From: Hydractinia symbiolongicarpus | Taxonomy: Eukaryota; Cnidaria; Hydrozoa; Anthoathecata; Hydractiniidae | Direction of reading: 5' to 3' | NCBI RefSeq assembly: GCF_029227915.1 | Contig: NC_079887.1 | Coordinates: 23,929,650 to 23,993,649, forward strand | Length of the DNA: 64,000 nucleotides | Notes under the pieces: generated by a model | The model's database searches: none | The model's input: the letters and a program-made list of their open reading frames with translations, nothing else | Told to the model about the DNA's origin: nothing | Made by a program: the position numbers and the translations under genes | Shown: positions 42,940 through 54,840 of the stretch, in pieces | How positions within the stretch are numbered: the first letter of the stretch is position 1 | Layout: the number at the start of each line of letters is the position of its first letter

Positions 42940-44369
42940 TCTCTTTAATAATAGCCGTATTCCGTCTGTCTGTCTGTGTGTCCGCGAAAGCTGCGTCCCG
43001 TAACGGAAACACGAAATTTTTAATATGCGCACGAATATCAAATGCGATATATTTTTACCGACTTTGTTTTGACCGCTCGCGCGTGAAACACAATTCACAA
43101 CGCCTGATTCTTTAAAAAAAAAACAAGATTTTTGCGACCAGAAAGAATCCAAGATCTTCGCGGAACGAAGGCCATTTTGATAATGGTCGTGTTTGTGGTC
43201 AGTGTGTGAGGTTTGTAGGCCTGTTTGACTTTTTTATCTTCTAAAAGCCTTATATATTAGTAATATTTGTTTTCTGTTTGTTTTCAATGTTAGGATAAAT
43301 ATATTGTCACGTTTTTTAGCCACGTACAGATCTTAAACGCACCAGTTTTAGGATGTTTGGCTAGGAACGAAGATTAGCTAGCTATAGCTACTAGCTAGCT
43401 AGAGCCTCACTTATTGCTATTCTGTATGGTATAAGAGCTTTTTATCCTAGCCAACATTTATTTTTATGTTGAGGCTGTGGCTATTTAGCTAGGTCCTTAA
43501 AAAGTGAAAGTATAAAAATGCAGTTTGGCTACAACAATATTCTTAAGCAATATATAATTTTTATGCTAAATGCAGTTAGCTAGCTAGGTATAGCTACATA
43601 TTTTATTATTTTTCTGCAAACTTTTTCTGCAAATGAAATGGCTGAGCGATTGTTTTGGCTGGACGAGTAACGACTGTTCCCTGTGTTTTTATTTAAACCG
43701 AAGTTGCAATGAACATTTTTGGAAAAGGGTAATACGCCTTATGCGCCTGTTCAACTGTGTTTAACTGTACTAAGCGGTTAGCCCAGTGTTAAAAACAGAC
43801 TGTTTTTTGTAAAAGGCTGTTACGCCTATGGGCATGTGCAACACCGTTTACCTGTATATACTAAGGTCAGCCCACCACTGTGACAATTAATTTTTAAACT
43901 TTCTTGGGAATCACGCCTGGACTAACCGCTGAGCCCTGTGTCTGCGAGAAAGTTTTTTTCAAAAGGGTATTATTCCTATACGCTGTGCAACACGGTTTAA
44001 CTGTACTAAGCGCTCAGCCCAGTGTCACGATTAATTTTTTAACTTGCGCAAAATGTTATTCTGCAAAATGAAATAAAATTGACGATTGTTTTTGCTATGA
44101 TGGAGTAACAACACTTTGTAAACTCTGTTTTTATATCAGTTATCGTTGCGGGAAAGTTATTTTTTGAAAAATATGTTACAGTCGCACACTATAATGGTGT
44201 ATGCGCTTCAAAAGATTAACGACATACTGTATACCTGTACTAAAGCGCTCCACCTGATCGTGTGGGACAGTTTACGGCTCTTATTAAGCGCTCCACAGAG
44301 TGTTCAATGCCGGATCACACCTTTACTTGTCGCTTAACCCGGCGTTTCGACGCCGGGTTTCCCGGCTAG
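42940..44369 (+). mobile_element. 1.4-kb Helitron-type element (copy 2)
   Basis: Starts TCTCTTTAATAATAGCCGTA with CCGTCTGTCTGTCTGTGTGT, and ends with a perfect hairpin CCCGGCG-TTTCGA-CGCCGGG followed by TTTCCCGGCTAG and T. The interior carries about three repeats of roughly 100 bp around AACTGTACTAAGCG. Counterpart of 37140-38531 in the opposite orientation. The small open frame at 44146 is part of the repeat. Confidence 0.78.
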
Positions 44370-44554
44370 TCTCTTTAATAATAGCCGTCGTCTGTCTGTC
44401 TGTGTGTCCGCGAAAGCCGTGTCCCGTAACGGAAACACGAAATTTTTAAAATGCGCACCAATACCAAATGCGATATATTTCTGTCCCCTTTGTTGCAACG
44501 GGTTAATTTATAGGACGGACGACCCCGTGGATTTTTCCACGGGCTAACGACTAG
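44370..44554 (+). mobile_element. Short Helitron-type element abutting copy 2
   Basis: Starts TCTCTTTAATAATAGCCGTC directly after the CTAG of the previous element and ends CCCGTGGATTTTTCCACGGG then CTAACGACTAG. It shares its 5' 100 bp with the 1.4-kb element but has a different 3' hairpin. Confidence 0.8.
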
Positions 44555-44698
44555 GCTATATACTAATACCCGTATACGTCTGTCTGTCTGTCACGCAAAA
44601 TGGTAGCTTAACTGCGCAAGTAGCGAGACGCACGTGATGCGGTATAAAAAGGACGGGCGAGCGTTAGCCCGTGGATTTTTCCACGGGCTAACGACTAG
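44555..44698 (+). mobile_element. Short Helitron-type element, second subfamily
   Basis: Starts GCTATATACTAATACCCGTA with GTCTGTCTGTCTGTC, middle GCAAGTAGCGAGACGCACGT, end GCGTTAGCCCGTGG hairpin then CTAACGACTAG and T. A near-identical copy lies at 48666-48778, truncated before the hairpin. Confidence 0.8.
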
Positions 44699-45143
44699 TT
44701 AAAACAATTCTCAAAAATTAAAACAATTCTAAAAATATAGACTTTACCATGTTTGTAAAATTGGACGGTCAAACTCTAATTAAAATCATTAGTTTCTTTC
44801 GCAAGTACTGAGACGTTGTGTAACGATGCTGGAGAGTGATTACCAAATATTAAATGTATAAAAACGGTAGTGGTGTGACGATCAAGTTTAACGCGTTTAC
44901 CTGCAGCTAAGTGCAGAGATGATATATAACATCGAGACATTTTTAGATGAAAGGCTTTTTTAAAAACCCTTCCTCATTCTGTTATTGATAGCCTAGAGTT
45001 TTCCCGTTGGTTTCGCTTAATGTGCATAAGTCCCGCAATTAACAAATGACACAGGCATGTTGCTGTTTCTGTGGAATAAAATACTCATGCCTCTTTGATT
45101 GTGTAGAAGTTTTGTTTATTTTGTCGTTCTCAGATTATTTATA
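44699..45143. other. Spacer between Helitron array and Tigger element
   Basis: AT-rich, no gene seen. Confidence 0.5.
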
Positions 45144-45532
45144 CAGTAGAGTCTCCATAACTCGAACCTCTATAACTCGAATCTCTCCTTAACTCGAACA
45201 AATTCGTTGGCACCGTGAAAATTTCCTAATAAACTCTTATAAAAAAACCTCTACAACTCGAACCTCCATAACTCGAATCTTCCCTTAACTCGAACAAATT
45301 TTTTTGTCCCTTGGAGACTTTTCTCTCCATAACTCGAATTTTCTGACATCATAATCAAAATTCGAACAGTTTTCCTGATAAATTGGGTCTAAAAATCTTT
45401 TTAAGACGTGTTTTGCAGGCCTTATTATTAATTCGAATGATTAATGATGCGTCATCCAAACCTTTCGAACGTCTTTTTCGAACGTTTTCGAGAAAATCTA
45501 AAGAATTTTAAAAGAAAGACACTCTCATAACA

Positions 45533-47851
45533 ATGTCGTCTGTGGCAGGATCAAAGCGCCGAATTGACAATAAGTCGTGCAAAATCAAGTACAAAGCTCT
45601 TAAAGCGTTGGAAAAGGGTACTGCGCCAAAGGATGTGGCAAAAGAGTTCAAAATTCCTCCAAGCACCCTGTCAACTTGGAAAAAAAATAAAGAAAAGATT
45701 TACAAGCAGTTTAACAACGGGCAAACATCGAAGAGATCAAAGCCAGAAAAATTCAAAGATGTGAACAAAGCTGTTCATAAATGGTTACTTATGATGAGGA
45801 GTGAGAATATCCCAATCAGTGGCCCGATGCTGAAAGAGAAAGCTCTTGAGTTTGCCGAAGCGTTGGGTGTCGAGTCATTTCAAGCTTCTCAGGGGTGGAT
45901 GGCTAAATGGAAAACCAGGTTAGTTGACTAAGATTTTGTTTGTTTATCTTCGTGAAGATAAAATCTAAAAAAATGTTACAATAGCTTTGGTAGTTGTTTT
46001 TTCAAAATATCAATAGACTCTCTTTCAGAGAGGAAGGATAATTTGCATGGGACTTTCATCCCTAATCCATCACCAGCATTCAATGACTTTCCAGTAATTG
46101 TTATTTTGCAAACATTGAAGCTGTCATTCTTCAGAAAGTAAAATATGACTTTTGCAAAGCGTCCTGACTTTCCTAGTAGTAGATGTCCAATGATTTCTCC
46201 ATCATTTTTCTTGACTGCAACTGCATATTTATCCATTTTATTTGTTGGTTCCATGAAACCATAAAATTCATCTCCAACAGAGGGTGTCCAATTACTTTTA
46301 TAAACATGATACCCCATGACAAAAGCGTCGATTTCGTACGTAATAAGTTTAATGATAGGAAGTTCTATACAACAAATAATGTCTGTTAATCTTTTGACTT
46401 GTTGGACTTTCATGGCTTCCATGCTTTCTTTCACTCGTCAAAACTTCGAAACTTGGTAAAAATCGAATCTTTTTCTATTCGAATTCTTTCACAAATCAAA
46501 ACATGGTAACAATCGAATGTTTTCTATTCGAATCATGGCCATGGCATTCTAAATTTAGAATTCCATGATTCGAATCAAACAAAATGTAAAGCTCCATCTA
46601 CACTAGTCACAACTACAGAGATAAACGTTTTTCTCATCCATTCATTTCAGGTATGGAGTATCCTTCAAAACCATCGCTGGAGAATCACGGTCCGTCACTG
46701 AGGAAATGACAGCGCCATGGTCGGAGACAACATTACCAACCATTCTCTCCCGCTATCCTCTGGAAGACATTTTTAACGCCGACGAATTTGGGCTTTTCTT
46801 TCAATGCCTTCCCAATAAAACTTTGCATATGAAAGGTGATAAGTGTTATGGAGGAAAACACAGCAAAGTTAGACTTACTGGTTTAGCTGCTGGTAATGCC
46901 TTGGGGGAACGATTGCCAATGTTTGTAATCGGCAAGTCCGCCAACCCTCGTTGCTTTAAAGGTGTCAAAACACTACCCTGTCGATGCCGTTCGCAAAAGA
47001 AGAGTTGGATGTCTGGAGAGCTGTTCGAAGAGTGGGTACGCGAGCTTGATCGAAAATTCTCTGTCTCTAAGCGAAAAATTGCTTTGATTATTGACAATTG
47101 TACCGCACATCCTCATGTTGAAAACCTGGAATGGGTAGAATTGATCTTTCTTCCTCCAAATACCACGTCCCGAACCCAACCTATGGACCAAGGAATTATC
47201 CGCGCCCTGAAAGCAAAATATCGATCGCTAGCAGTGCGGAAATTGATAAAAGCCTTGGACGAGGAAAAATCGACTCCGAAGTTCTCGATTCTTGCAGCTA
47301 TGTACATGCTAAGGAAAGCATGGGATGATGTTTCCAACAAAACATTCACCAATTGCTTTCGAAAATCAGGAATTTCCCAAAAGGATGCAGAAAGAGCGAT
47401 CAACGAAGATTACGACCCTTTTAAAAGTTTAACCAGCGAAGTAGAAGAAGACCCAATTCCAACCCTCGATGCTGAACTCTCTTACATAAAACGAAGGTTT
47501 CCTGACCACATTGATCCTGACTTATCAACTGAAGATTTCGTTGATTTTGACATTGAAGTCAGTACATCCCATGGGCGTCTGAAGACTGCTGACATCATTG
47601 CTGAGATCACTGGGACTCAAGACGAAGAATTAGAAGAGGTCGACGAAGAAGACAAGGAGGAAGAAGATAAGATCACAAGACCGACGGCCGAGCAAGTGCG
47701 TACAGCTATCAACGTCCTCGAAGACTTGAGTATTTTTTCACATTTTGGAGAAGAAATGATAGCTTCCCTGAGGGACTTGAATCGTAATATCGCCAAAGAT
47801 TTTGATATGAGTTGTAAGCAAACAGTTATCACCGACTTCTTTTCTAAATAA
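45533..47851 (+). CDS. Pogo/Tigger transposase (2 exons)
   Basis: Exons 45533-45918 and 46651-47851 join through a GT..AG intron (phase 2, Arg codon), giving 528 aa. Residues about 8-55 are a CENP-B/Psq-type helix-turn-helix (APKDVAKEFKIPPSTLSTWKKN), followed by a second CENP-B HTH ending SQGWMAKWKTR. The DDE-1 catalytic core has D173 in FNADEFGLFF, D277 in IALIIDNCTAHP and D308 in TQPMDQGIIRALK, a DD30D arrangement. The C-terminus is acidic (EEVDEEDKEEEDK). All catalytic residues are present and there is no internal stop. It binds the terminal inverted repeats in the nucleus and excises/inserts the element at TA. Confidence 0.93.
45976..46434 (-). CDS. HIRAN-like domain protein nested antisense in the transposase intron
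   Basis: A 152-aa complete frame lying entirely inside the 732-bp intron of the pogo transposase on the opposite strand. Residues about 41-125 read like a HIRAN domain: GYHVYKSNWTPSVGDEF, then MEPTNKMDKYAVAVKKNDGE and IIGHLL, with a final VPCKLSF strand. HIRAN domains bind DNA, often 3' ends, in repair proteins such as HLTF; similar stand-alone domains occur in many uncharacterised animal proteins. Here it is transposon cargo by position. A role in processing ends after excision, or in regulation, is speculation. No intron is needed. It could also be a captured host gene. Confidence 0.72.
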   Translation of the reverse strand: MKESMEAMKVQQVKRLTDIICCIELPIIKLITYEIDAFVMGYHVYKSNWTPSVGDEFYGFMEPTNKMDKYAVAVKKNDGEIIGHLLLGKSGRFAKVIFYFLKNDSFNVCKITITGKSLNAGDGLGMKVPCKLSFLSERESIDILKKQLPKLL

Positions 47852-48665
47852 ACATTAAAAAATTCATTAAAAGTGTATTGTTTTGACTTTCATTAACCTA
47901 ATAGCCCCCTTAAAGTTAGACTTAAGATTAAATATAACGTTTTTATCCAGCTGGTTCACGTAAAGGGAGGATATTGCGCTAAAAGTTGAAAACCTCTACA
48001 ACTCGAATGTCTCCATAACTCGAACGATTTCCTTTTCCCCGTGGCTGTTCGAGTTATGGAGACTCTACTGTATCATTTTAGAGACTTTTTCTACATTTTA
48101 TTTAAAGATTAGTTGGATTAGGTAATAAATACCAATATAAAAAACACAACTTCGATTTTCGCCATTGTCAAAAGACTAACCCGAAAGGAGAAATTGCGGA
48201 AAATTTAAACTAAAGTATGAATGTTGCTTACACTTCAATTTTGATTTCCCACAATTTGTTTTTGTCACAGAAGACATCGAAAGCTTGTTATTTCGACGCA
48301 GTGTGTATTTCCAAGGTGCCTATTTGTGAGAAAAAAGCTAATTAGCTACTTGCTAGAGTCTGGGTACAAGTTATACCGAACGTTTAGCTAAAACTATATA
48401 GAACGGTAAGTAACAACAAACACATCGAAATATTAGCTATGTTACGAAGACAAAAAAGTATAAACACGATGGATTTTCAAAATCACAGCCAGCTGATGTT
48501 AACAAGAAAAAAATGTTAATCACTTTTAATAACACGCTGTTAAGTTTTCTGACGTTGAGGCACAACGTCAATAACATTATGTTAACGTAGCGATACGCTA
48601 AAATTATTTTTTTATATATTGTCAAAAATGAGTGTTATATTTCAAGAAATAAAAACGTATACTAG

Positions 48666-48778
48666 TCTATATACTAATACCCGTATACGTCTGTCTGTCT
48701 GTCACGCAAAATGGTAGCTTAACTGCGCAAGTAGCGAGACGCACGTGATGCGGTATAAAAAGGACGGGCGAGCGTTAG
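48666..48778 (+). mobile_element. Truncated short Helitron-type element
   Basis: Near identical to the first 110 bp of 44555-44698 but starting TC, and stops at GAGCGTTAG before the hairpin. ACTAG directly precedes it. Confidence 0.75.
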
Positions 48779-50417
48779 TATAACTTAATTACGTCTGTTT
48801 GTACCTCAATACGAGCAATTTCTTTGCCTGAAATATGACTTTTTTCAACGGGCGGCGTAAAAACAAGAAGACTGGAAATAGTAACAAAAATGACGTTGCA
48901 GAGTGCGACATTAAAAAGAAAAGGAGACATTACGATTTGTTGTAACTTATTCTTTAATAAACAAGAATAAAAAAACTGAGTATACACCACAAATAAACCC
49001 TTCTTATTTGTCAAAACACAACCATAACCAACAATTTCCCTCAAATGAACAGACAGTCTACATAAAAAACTTTTTGGTTTACAAACACTTTTGATGTATT
49101 GTCCCTCTCCCGTTGATAAACCGTTTTAATTTTGAAAAAGGTTAAAAAATATGAAAATGTATGGACGAAGGAGGACAGTAGCCCATCCTTTTTTGGAATT
49201 CTTTTGTGCGACCTCACCTTGGAAAGTTTGTATTTTAAATAAGAAACAATTCAGGGGGTAAAAGAGACAATTTTTTAATCTCTGAAGAAAATACAAAAAT
49301 CGTCAGGACAGCAATTAGAACAAGAAGACTATTTCCAGAATGTGCTTTACTTTCGTTTGATGTTCGAGATGTTGATAACATCGGTTCACCCATTAGCTCA
49401 CTCTAGCAACGTAGTATGTTTGCCCCCTATCAGAAATTAGATTTTTATTCGCGCAAAACAAAAACAATGGAAGTTTGCTTATGAGCTGCGAGAAAAGTTA
49501 ATCATAAGTGGCGAGCAGAACGAAAATTTAACCCAAGGGGCCGTTCACATGGAGGCAGCCTGGCTCGGGCTAGCCGGGCTGTTAAAATGTAACATCCTGT
49601 CGTGGGCATCACGAATAATTAAAGTTGTAAAATAACTTTCACCTCCACGCAACAAAATCATCTTCGATGATTTTGTTGCATGGAGGTGAAAGACAATGAC
49701 ATCTTTAATGACATCTTCAATGACATCTTTAGCTTTTCAAAATCACCACTAGCCTGGTTAACTAAGCTTTCTTCTTCGAGTTGATAAAATGAGTTTCTCT
49801 CAAACAAAAGCTTAGACGCGAACGAATAACTCAGCGGAAACTGTGAGTTATTTACCAGTTGTTTACCAAGCTTGGCCAAATCTGACTCTAGTAAAAACTT
49901 TGTAGAATACTAATGTTTGTTAGGGTGAGTGAAACCACTCGCTGGGATATTTGGGATGAAAAGGGCTTTTCCCGATAATAATCACGTGAGCAAAGAATAA
50001 TAGAATTAGTCAATAAAAAATCGCGGCCAGATTTTGGCCCCAGAAAAACCACACAGGATTGGAAAATTTACCCATGGTCAGTTTCAATGATCTTTGTTGT
50101 TTGTTGTTTGCGATGTTTTCTAAACTTTGTGGAAAAATCAGTTTCTGAAGGGAAATACCCTAAGGGTAGAGATTTTTTTCCGATAAGAATTACTACATAA
50201 AGTTACCAATTTGCAGTGTAAATTTCAGTCACCCTGCGATTGTTTGCGATGTTTCTTAAAATTCGTGGAATAAATTACGATTGGGACATTTAACGGTTTT
50301 CTTATGAAAGGTGAGTGGGCTCTCACTGCATTCTTTTACTATAAACCATCCTCATTCCTCGTTTCTTGAATAGCTTGAAATTAAATCGCGAAGGTGTCTG
50401 CCCAATACGGTGGCCCA
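48779..50417. other. Intergenic with hairpin and minor repeats
   Basis: No supported gene. Contains a 27-bp-arm hairpin (49636-49692), three AATGACATCTT repeats at about 49695-49730, and a GGCTCGGGCTAGCCGGGCTG patch at 49563-49582. Confidence 0.5.
49636..49692. repeat. Near-perfect hairpin with 27-bp arms
   Basis: Arms 49636-49662 and 49666-49692 (left CTTTCACCTCC..GCAACAAAATCATC) differ at one base and are separated by TTC. It could extrude a cruciform or fold as RNA. No TIR flanks were seen. Confidence 0.88.
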
Positions 50418-51908
50418 TAAGTGTCACGGCAAATTAAGCAACTCCACGGAAAAAAAAGAAACTTCAAGGCAACTTAAAAACTCTACCGCAAAATAAGACG
50501 TTCACAACAAAATTAAATATTTTCATCATTATGGCGCTCCGTTTTATTTACCTGATGGCACTTTATTGCTTTATTTTCATAATGGCGTATGTGTTACATA
50601 CGGTATGTTACATGTTGTTGTAGTTGTGACTTTGGAAAAGTTTTCACAAATGTTTTTCTGTAGCAGTTTTTTTAGCAATGATGCAAACTACTGCAGGCAA
50701 TGTGGAGTTGGTAAGGGTAGTTCTCTGAGAATTCTATAAAAAAATCCGAACCAGGCCATCAACAAAACATAAATATCCAGATTTTTTTATAGATGTTCGA
50801 ACGCTGAGAGACGAAAAAAAAGATAGTGTTGTTACTGCTAATGATAAATCAAAAGGTTTGTTGATTTCTAATATATACAGTAAATATATCTAACAATAGT
50901 ACACATGTTCAGGGGTTTGGTTAAAAAAGGTATTGGAACATATTTATGTAATCATCTTCAAGGAAATATATATAATATGTAATTGCTTTTTAAATCAAAA
51001 ATGAAACCAAAAATAGTAATAATAAACGACATAGGAGTATTGATATTTCTTAAGTTATAAAAAATTGCGATATTTTGTTGTTCGTATCTTAGATGGAGAG
51101 GTCATACCACCACCATCAAAAAAGATGATGACTTTTCAAGAGTATTGAAAAGAAAAGTCAAAGCAGTGGCACGGTTACACCTCCAATAGTGTCTCTAAAA
51201 ACAGAAGGCAACCCAACCTAGTGTCCAAGATGTTGTGATATCGGGTTGATGTATTGGAGGGAAAAAGAAGCTAAGTTAATGTGTAAACGAGGTAAAAGAA
51301 TTAGCTTGCGAGTACCAAAAACTGCAAAAAAATAGAAAATCAGTTTTAGCTGAAAATATATGGAAGCAATTCCATACTGATATATATAATGAAAAAGATC
51401 TATACACATTGTTGTATGAAAGTGGCGAAGAAGTTGAAACTCTCCCTACCAAGTAGCTGTTGGAAAAGATTTCAAAAGAATACCTTTGTTCTTGTGTAAA
51501 TATAACGACATGGCAATATCAAATCTGGATTTTTTCGATACCTGTACAAATGAAAATGACGGTGGACCAGATTCAAAAGTAATGAAAGTCTGTGATGAGG
51601 AATCGTATGAGCCACCATGCATCATTGTTAATGAGGATAGTGATGATTCAAAAGCTGGTACCCATGAAACAAAGAAAGCACCAGTTGCACTTTTAAAATA
51701 AGAGGAAGTTTTGCAACTTATTCACAGTAAAGTGACACAAGAAAGTCATTTTTTCTTCGTAATACGGAGAAATGGAACTCTTGAAAGAATCGTCACTGTG
51801 TGGCAACGTGAAGCCAATTTGACTTTTCAGAGTTTCTTTATTTGTCGTGAACTTTCTTTATTTGCCGTGAACTTTCTTTACTTGCCGTGGACTTTCCTCT
51901 GCAACACT
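50418..51908. mobile_element. Possible decayed element bounded by inverted 20-bp arrays
   Basis: On the left (50418-50510), about five tandem units resembling CACGGCAAATAAAGAAAGTT run forward. On the right (51826-51905), three to four units run in reverse complement (CTTTATTTGCCGTGAA). Inverted arrays of the same unit suggest subterminal repeats of one DNA element. Between them are decayed coding fragments. No exact ends or target duplication were found. Confidence 0.5.
51339..51701 (+). pseudogene. Broken coding fragments of an unrecognised family
   Basis: In order across two frames: ENIWKQFHTDIYNEKDLYTL and LLYESGEEVETLP, a stop, then DFKRIPLFLCKYNDMAISNL and an acidic tail ending KKAPVALLK. 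The LLYxxGxEVxxxP then F(K)RI.LFLC pattern resembles a repeat-prone animal family seen near HECT-like proteins in cnidarians; this is recollection and not certain. At least one frameshift and one stop separate the pieces. Confidence 0.35.
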
Positions 51909-54726
51909 AATATCTATTTTATCTGAAAAATTTGTCTAGTTCTAATTTTTTTTAACTTCGATTTAGCTTCATCTCTGACCTAGTAATTACGTATCAATTG
52001 TGCATGTTTCGTATGTATCAATTGCTTTGTTTAATTCACAAACGTAAGCTTTGATAAACATAAACGAAAGCGTGTTTGAAGCAGCACGTCTATTCGTCTC
52101 AATAATTTGACACCAAGTGGAAAAAATAAGTCACATGTGGGTCTGTATTTTGGCTATGAACAGGTAAGAAAATCTCGATTAAATTTTGCTTTACTATCTA
52201 CTATCAAGAACAGCAAAGATGTGAAGAATTCCATGACCCTATACTAGGCGTTTTAACTTTGTTAGAAGCTGCATATCCTGCCACGTTTTCATTTAAATCA
52301 AAACATTAGACCAAAGCAAGAAGTTGAGAAAAGTATTTATTGCCTCATATTTTGTTTATTAGCCAAATATTACATTTTGGAGGCTGTATTATGCTACGTA
52401 ATGCATCAAAAAACAATAGGTTTTTTTTGACGATAAAGTATACGACAGAGAAAAACATTGAAAACATTTCATGGGTTTTGATGTGTCTGACGACATGACA
52501 TACGACATGCCATTTTATCTCGAAGCCTCAACATTTAAAAAATTCTATCAAATAAGTTTTCTAGAAACAATATCATGCGTATTCACTGTCTCTTTTAAAC
52601 AAAGGTGTGGCGGAACGTGTATAGGAGAATACATTTCGTATTTTTTTGCTTAACAAAGAGTTAGTTGTATTTGCTTGAACTGTTACAATAATGAGAAGAT
52701 GGGAGAAAAATCAAACTATTAACGTTGTTTTTAAGAGGATGTTGTGTGATAATTGTTTCATCAGAATATAATTGGTGATACAACCGTCATTTTAATTATT
52801 TTGAAGACTATGAGCAATATTTGTTAACACCAATAATTCATGTCTGAGCCCAAGTTTCTAAATATTCTAATTTACGCGTATCACGGGCTTAAAGTTTCAG
52901 TTTTCGCGAGTTTATTGATTTATACGCATTTATTCAACATTATTTTAAATCAAATAAATATTTGCTGTATTCTTGTACCTTCGGAATTTAACATCAGATA
53001 AAATAATTGTGCACCCTTAGAGGGGGTTTTTAATAATTTTCGATAGCTTTCAATATTCTTCTAATATACCGATTTCGAGGCCCTTTTTTTAGGAAATCAA
53101 AATTACGCGGTGAAGCATCACGTTGCATATAAAAAATAAACGTGTTTTGAAATATAAACTTTTTGACGAAAACATTAGCTATTGTATTCACAGAATTAAT
53201 ACTGAGTTAAACTATCAATAACGTTGATAAACGCGTACTATACAATATTTATCCACCCTTAAGGCCCAATACAAATATAACGACGACGTTGTTTTCTCAA
53301 ATGGCTACCGTAGATGTCATCTATATATTCTATCGTTAATTGGAATAATTTCCCTCTTTATTATCAATATAAAAAAATTAAAGAAAAGTAAAGTTTATTT
53401 TCAAAGATGGAATTTTTAATTAGAATACTCAACAAAACAAAAAGCAAAAACGAAAGGTTTTTTCAACGCTTTTTCAAATAAAATATTGTTCAATTATAAG
53501 AACGTCATATTTCACGTCGATATATTCTATATACAGCGTTGTTACGGAAAAAATCATGGTTTCTAAGTTTTTCTGCACTTTTTGTGAATTTGCTATAACT
53601 CTCTTGTATTTGTGGGCTTGATACCCAATTCAGTTACATTCAGTGTTATTATAAAGTAAATGTTTAGAAATAATATTAACTCTAATTTTTATCCATTTCT
53701 TTCCATTATTTGACAACACTTGACAGGTGTAGCCGAATAAGTCACTCCCCGGGATTAATTTTCCTTGCAGTTATCGTCTAGTATAAATATTACCCTTTTT
53801 AGTTAAGCATAAAACTCTAATATTTTGTACTAAATAATGGGAATTCTTTTTTTTTTTAAGAAAGCCAAGCTGAGGCTAGATTTGAAATGTATTATTATTT
53901 TTATATCGTGTTGCTTCGAAAAATAGGGAAGTATATGGCCAATTTGATGATGACGGTTGATGATGAGTATGATTAGGATGAGAAGGGATCGATGTTGTGT
54001 GAATTATTTTTTGTTGAAACATACAGTTATATTAGCAAAAATAAAGTGAATTGATTGAAATCATTGGTTCTTTTCAATCCTAGATTAATTAGAAATATTT
54101 CGGCTAAGAACGTTCATAACATGCTCCACATTCTTTGCAAAGTCTTAGTGTCAACATATGAGCTAACTTCCGGTGAGAAGCAGTGCTATTGGTAAAATGA
54201 ATGACTGGTATCGTTTTTAAAATCAAAAGAAAATATCTTTTTATACAGTACGATTGAAGAGAGTTTCGCAATAAGTTTTGTCAAAGAGCCTTGGGTTTCC
54301 TCTCTCTTTTCTTTTTCAAGGACAATGAATGTTTTAAGGTGGCACTGAACAACACAATGTTGCCTCAGAGTGACAAATATTGATCTCAGATGAAAGTTAT
54401 TTACAGATTATTTTTGTTCCATTATATTATAATTGTGAGAGTTAATAGCAGAAAAAAATTATTTAGTTCTAGTGATTTTTTGAAAGTATCCTTTTGGCCA
54501 ACAATGTGTACGTACAATGTAGGTATAGCTACCAACGATTTCTGCCCCCAATCTAACACGGACATTTTTTTAGACAATTAAGTGAGCTACACCAAACTAA
54601 AAAGACTTAAATCAAGCGTTTTCTCATTTCAACGTACACTTTTGGCTTAAACAAAATCAAGCTTCATTTCTGCAAGACTTAAATTTTCGCCACTGAAAAC
54701 CGATGAATAATTAAAGCCCTTTTGAA
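51909..54726. other. Intergenic, no gene seen
   Basis: AT-rich 2.8 kb. A plus-strand stretch at about 52208-52308 (CEEFHDPILGVLTLLEAAYP) looks coding-like but is isolated. Confidence 0.45.
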
Positions 54727-54838
54727 TCTCTATATTAATAATAGCCGTATTTTGTTTGTCTGTCCGCAAAAAACCATTGTGTTGGGGAACAAGAAGTGTG
54801 ACATATTAGGACAGGCGACCTCGTTTTTTTAACGACTA
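54727..54838 (+). mobile_element. Diverged short Helitron-type element
   Basis: Starts TCTCTATATTAATAATAGCC and has GTTTGTCTGTCC and GGACAGGCGACC, but the 3' hairpin is lost; ends near AACGACTAG. Confidence 0.6.
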
Positions 54839-54840
54839 GT

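Larger units (their letters stand above)
45144..48070 (+). mobile_element. Complete pogo/Tigger DNA transposon
   Basis: 2,927 bp with TA target duplications on both sides (45142-45143, 48071-48072) and perfect 24-bp terminal inverted repeats starting CAGTAGAGTCTCCATAACTC. The left 205 bp hold seven ACTCGAA motifs and the right end three, a likely transposase-binding array. Carries an intact two-exon transposase on the plus strand and a second intact gene antisense within its intron. Confidence 0.93.
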
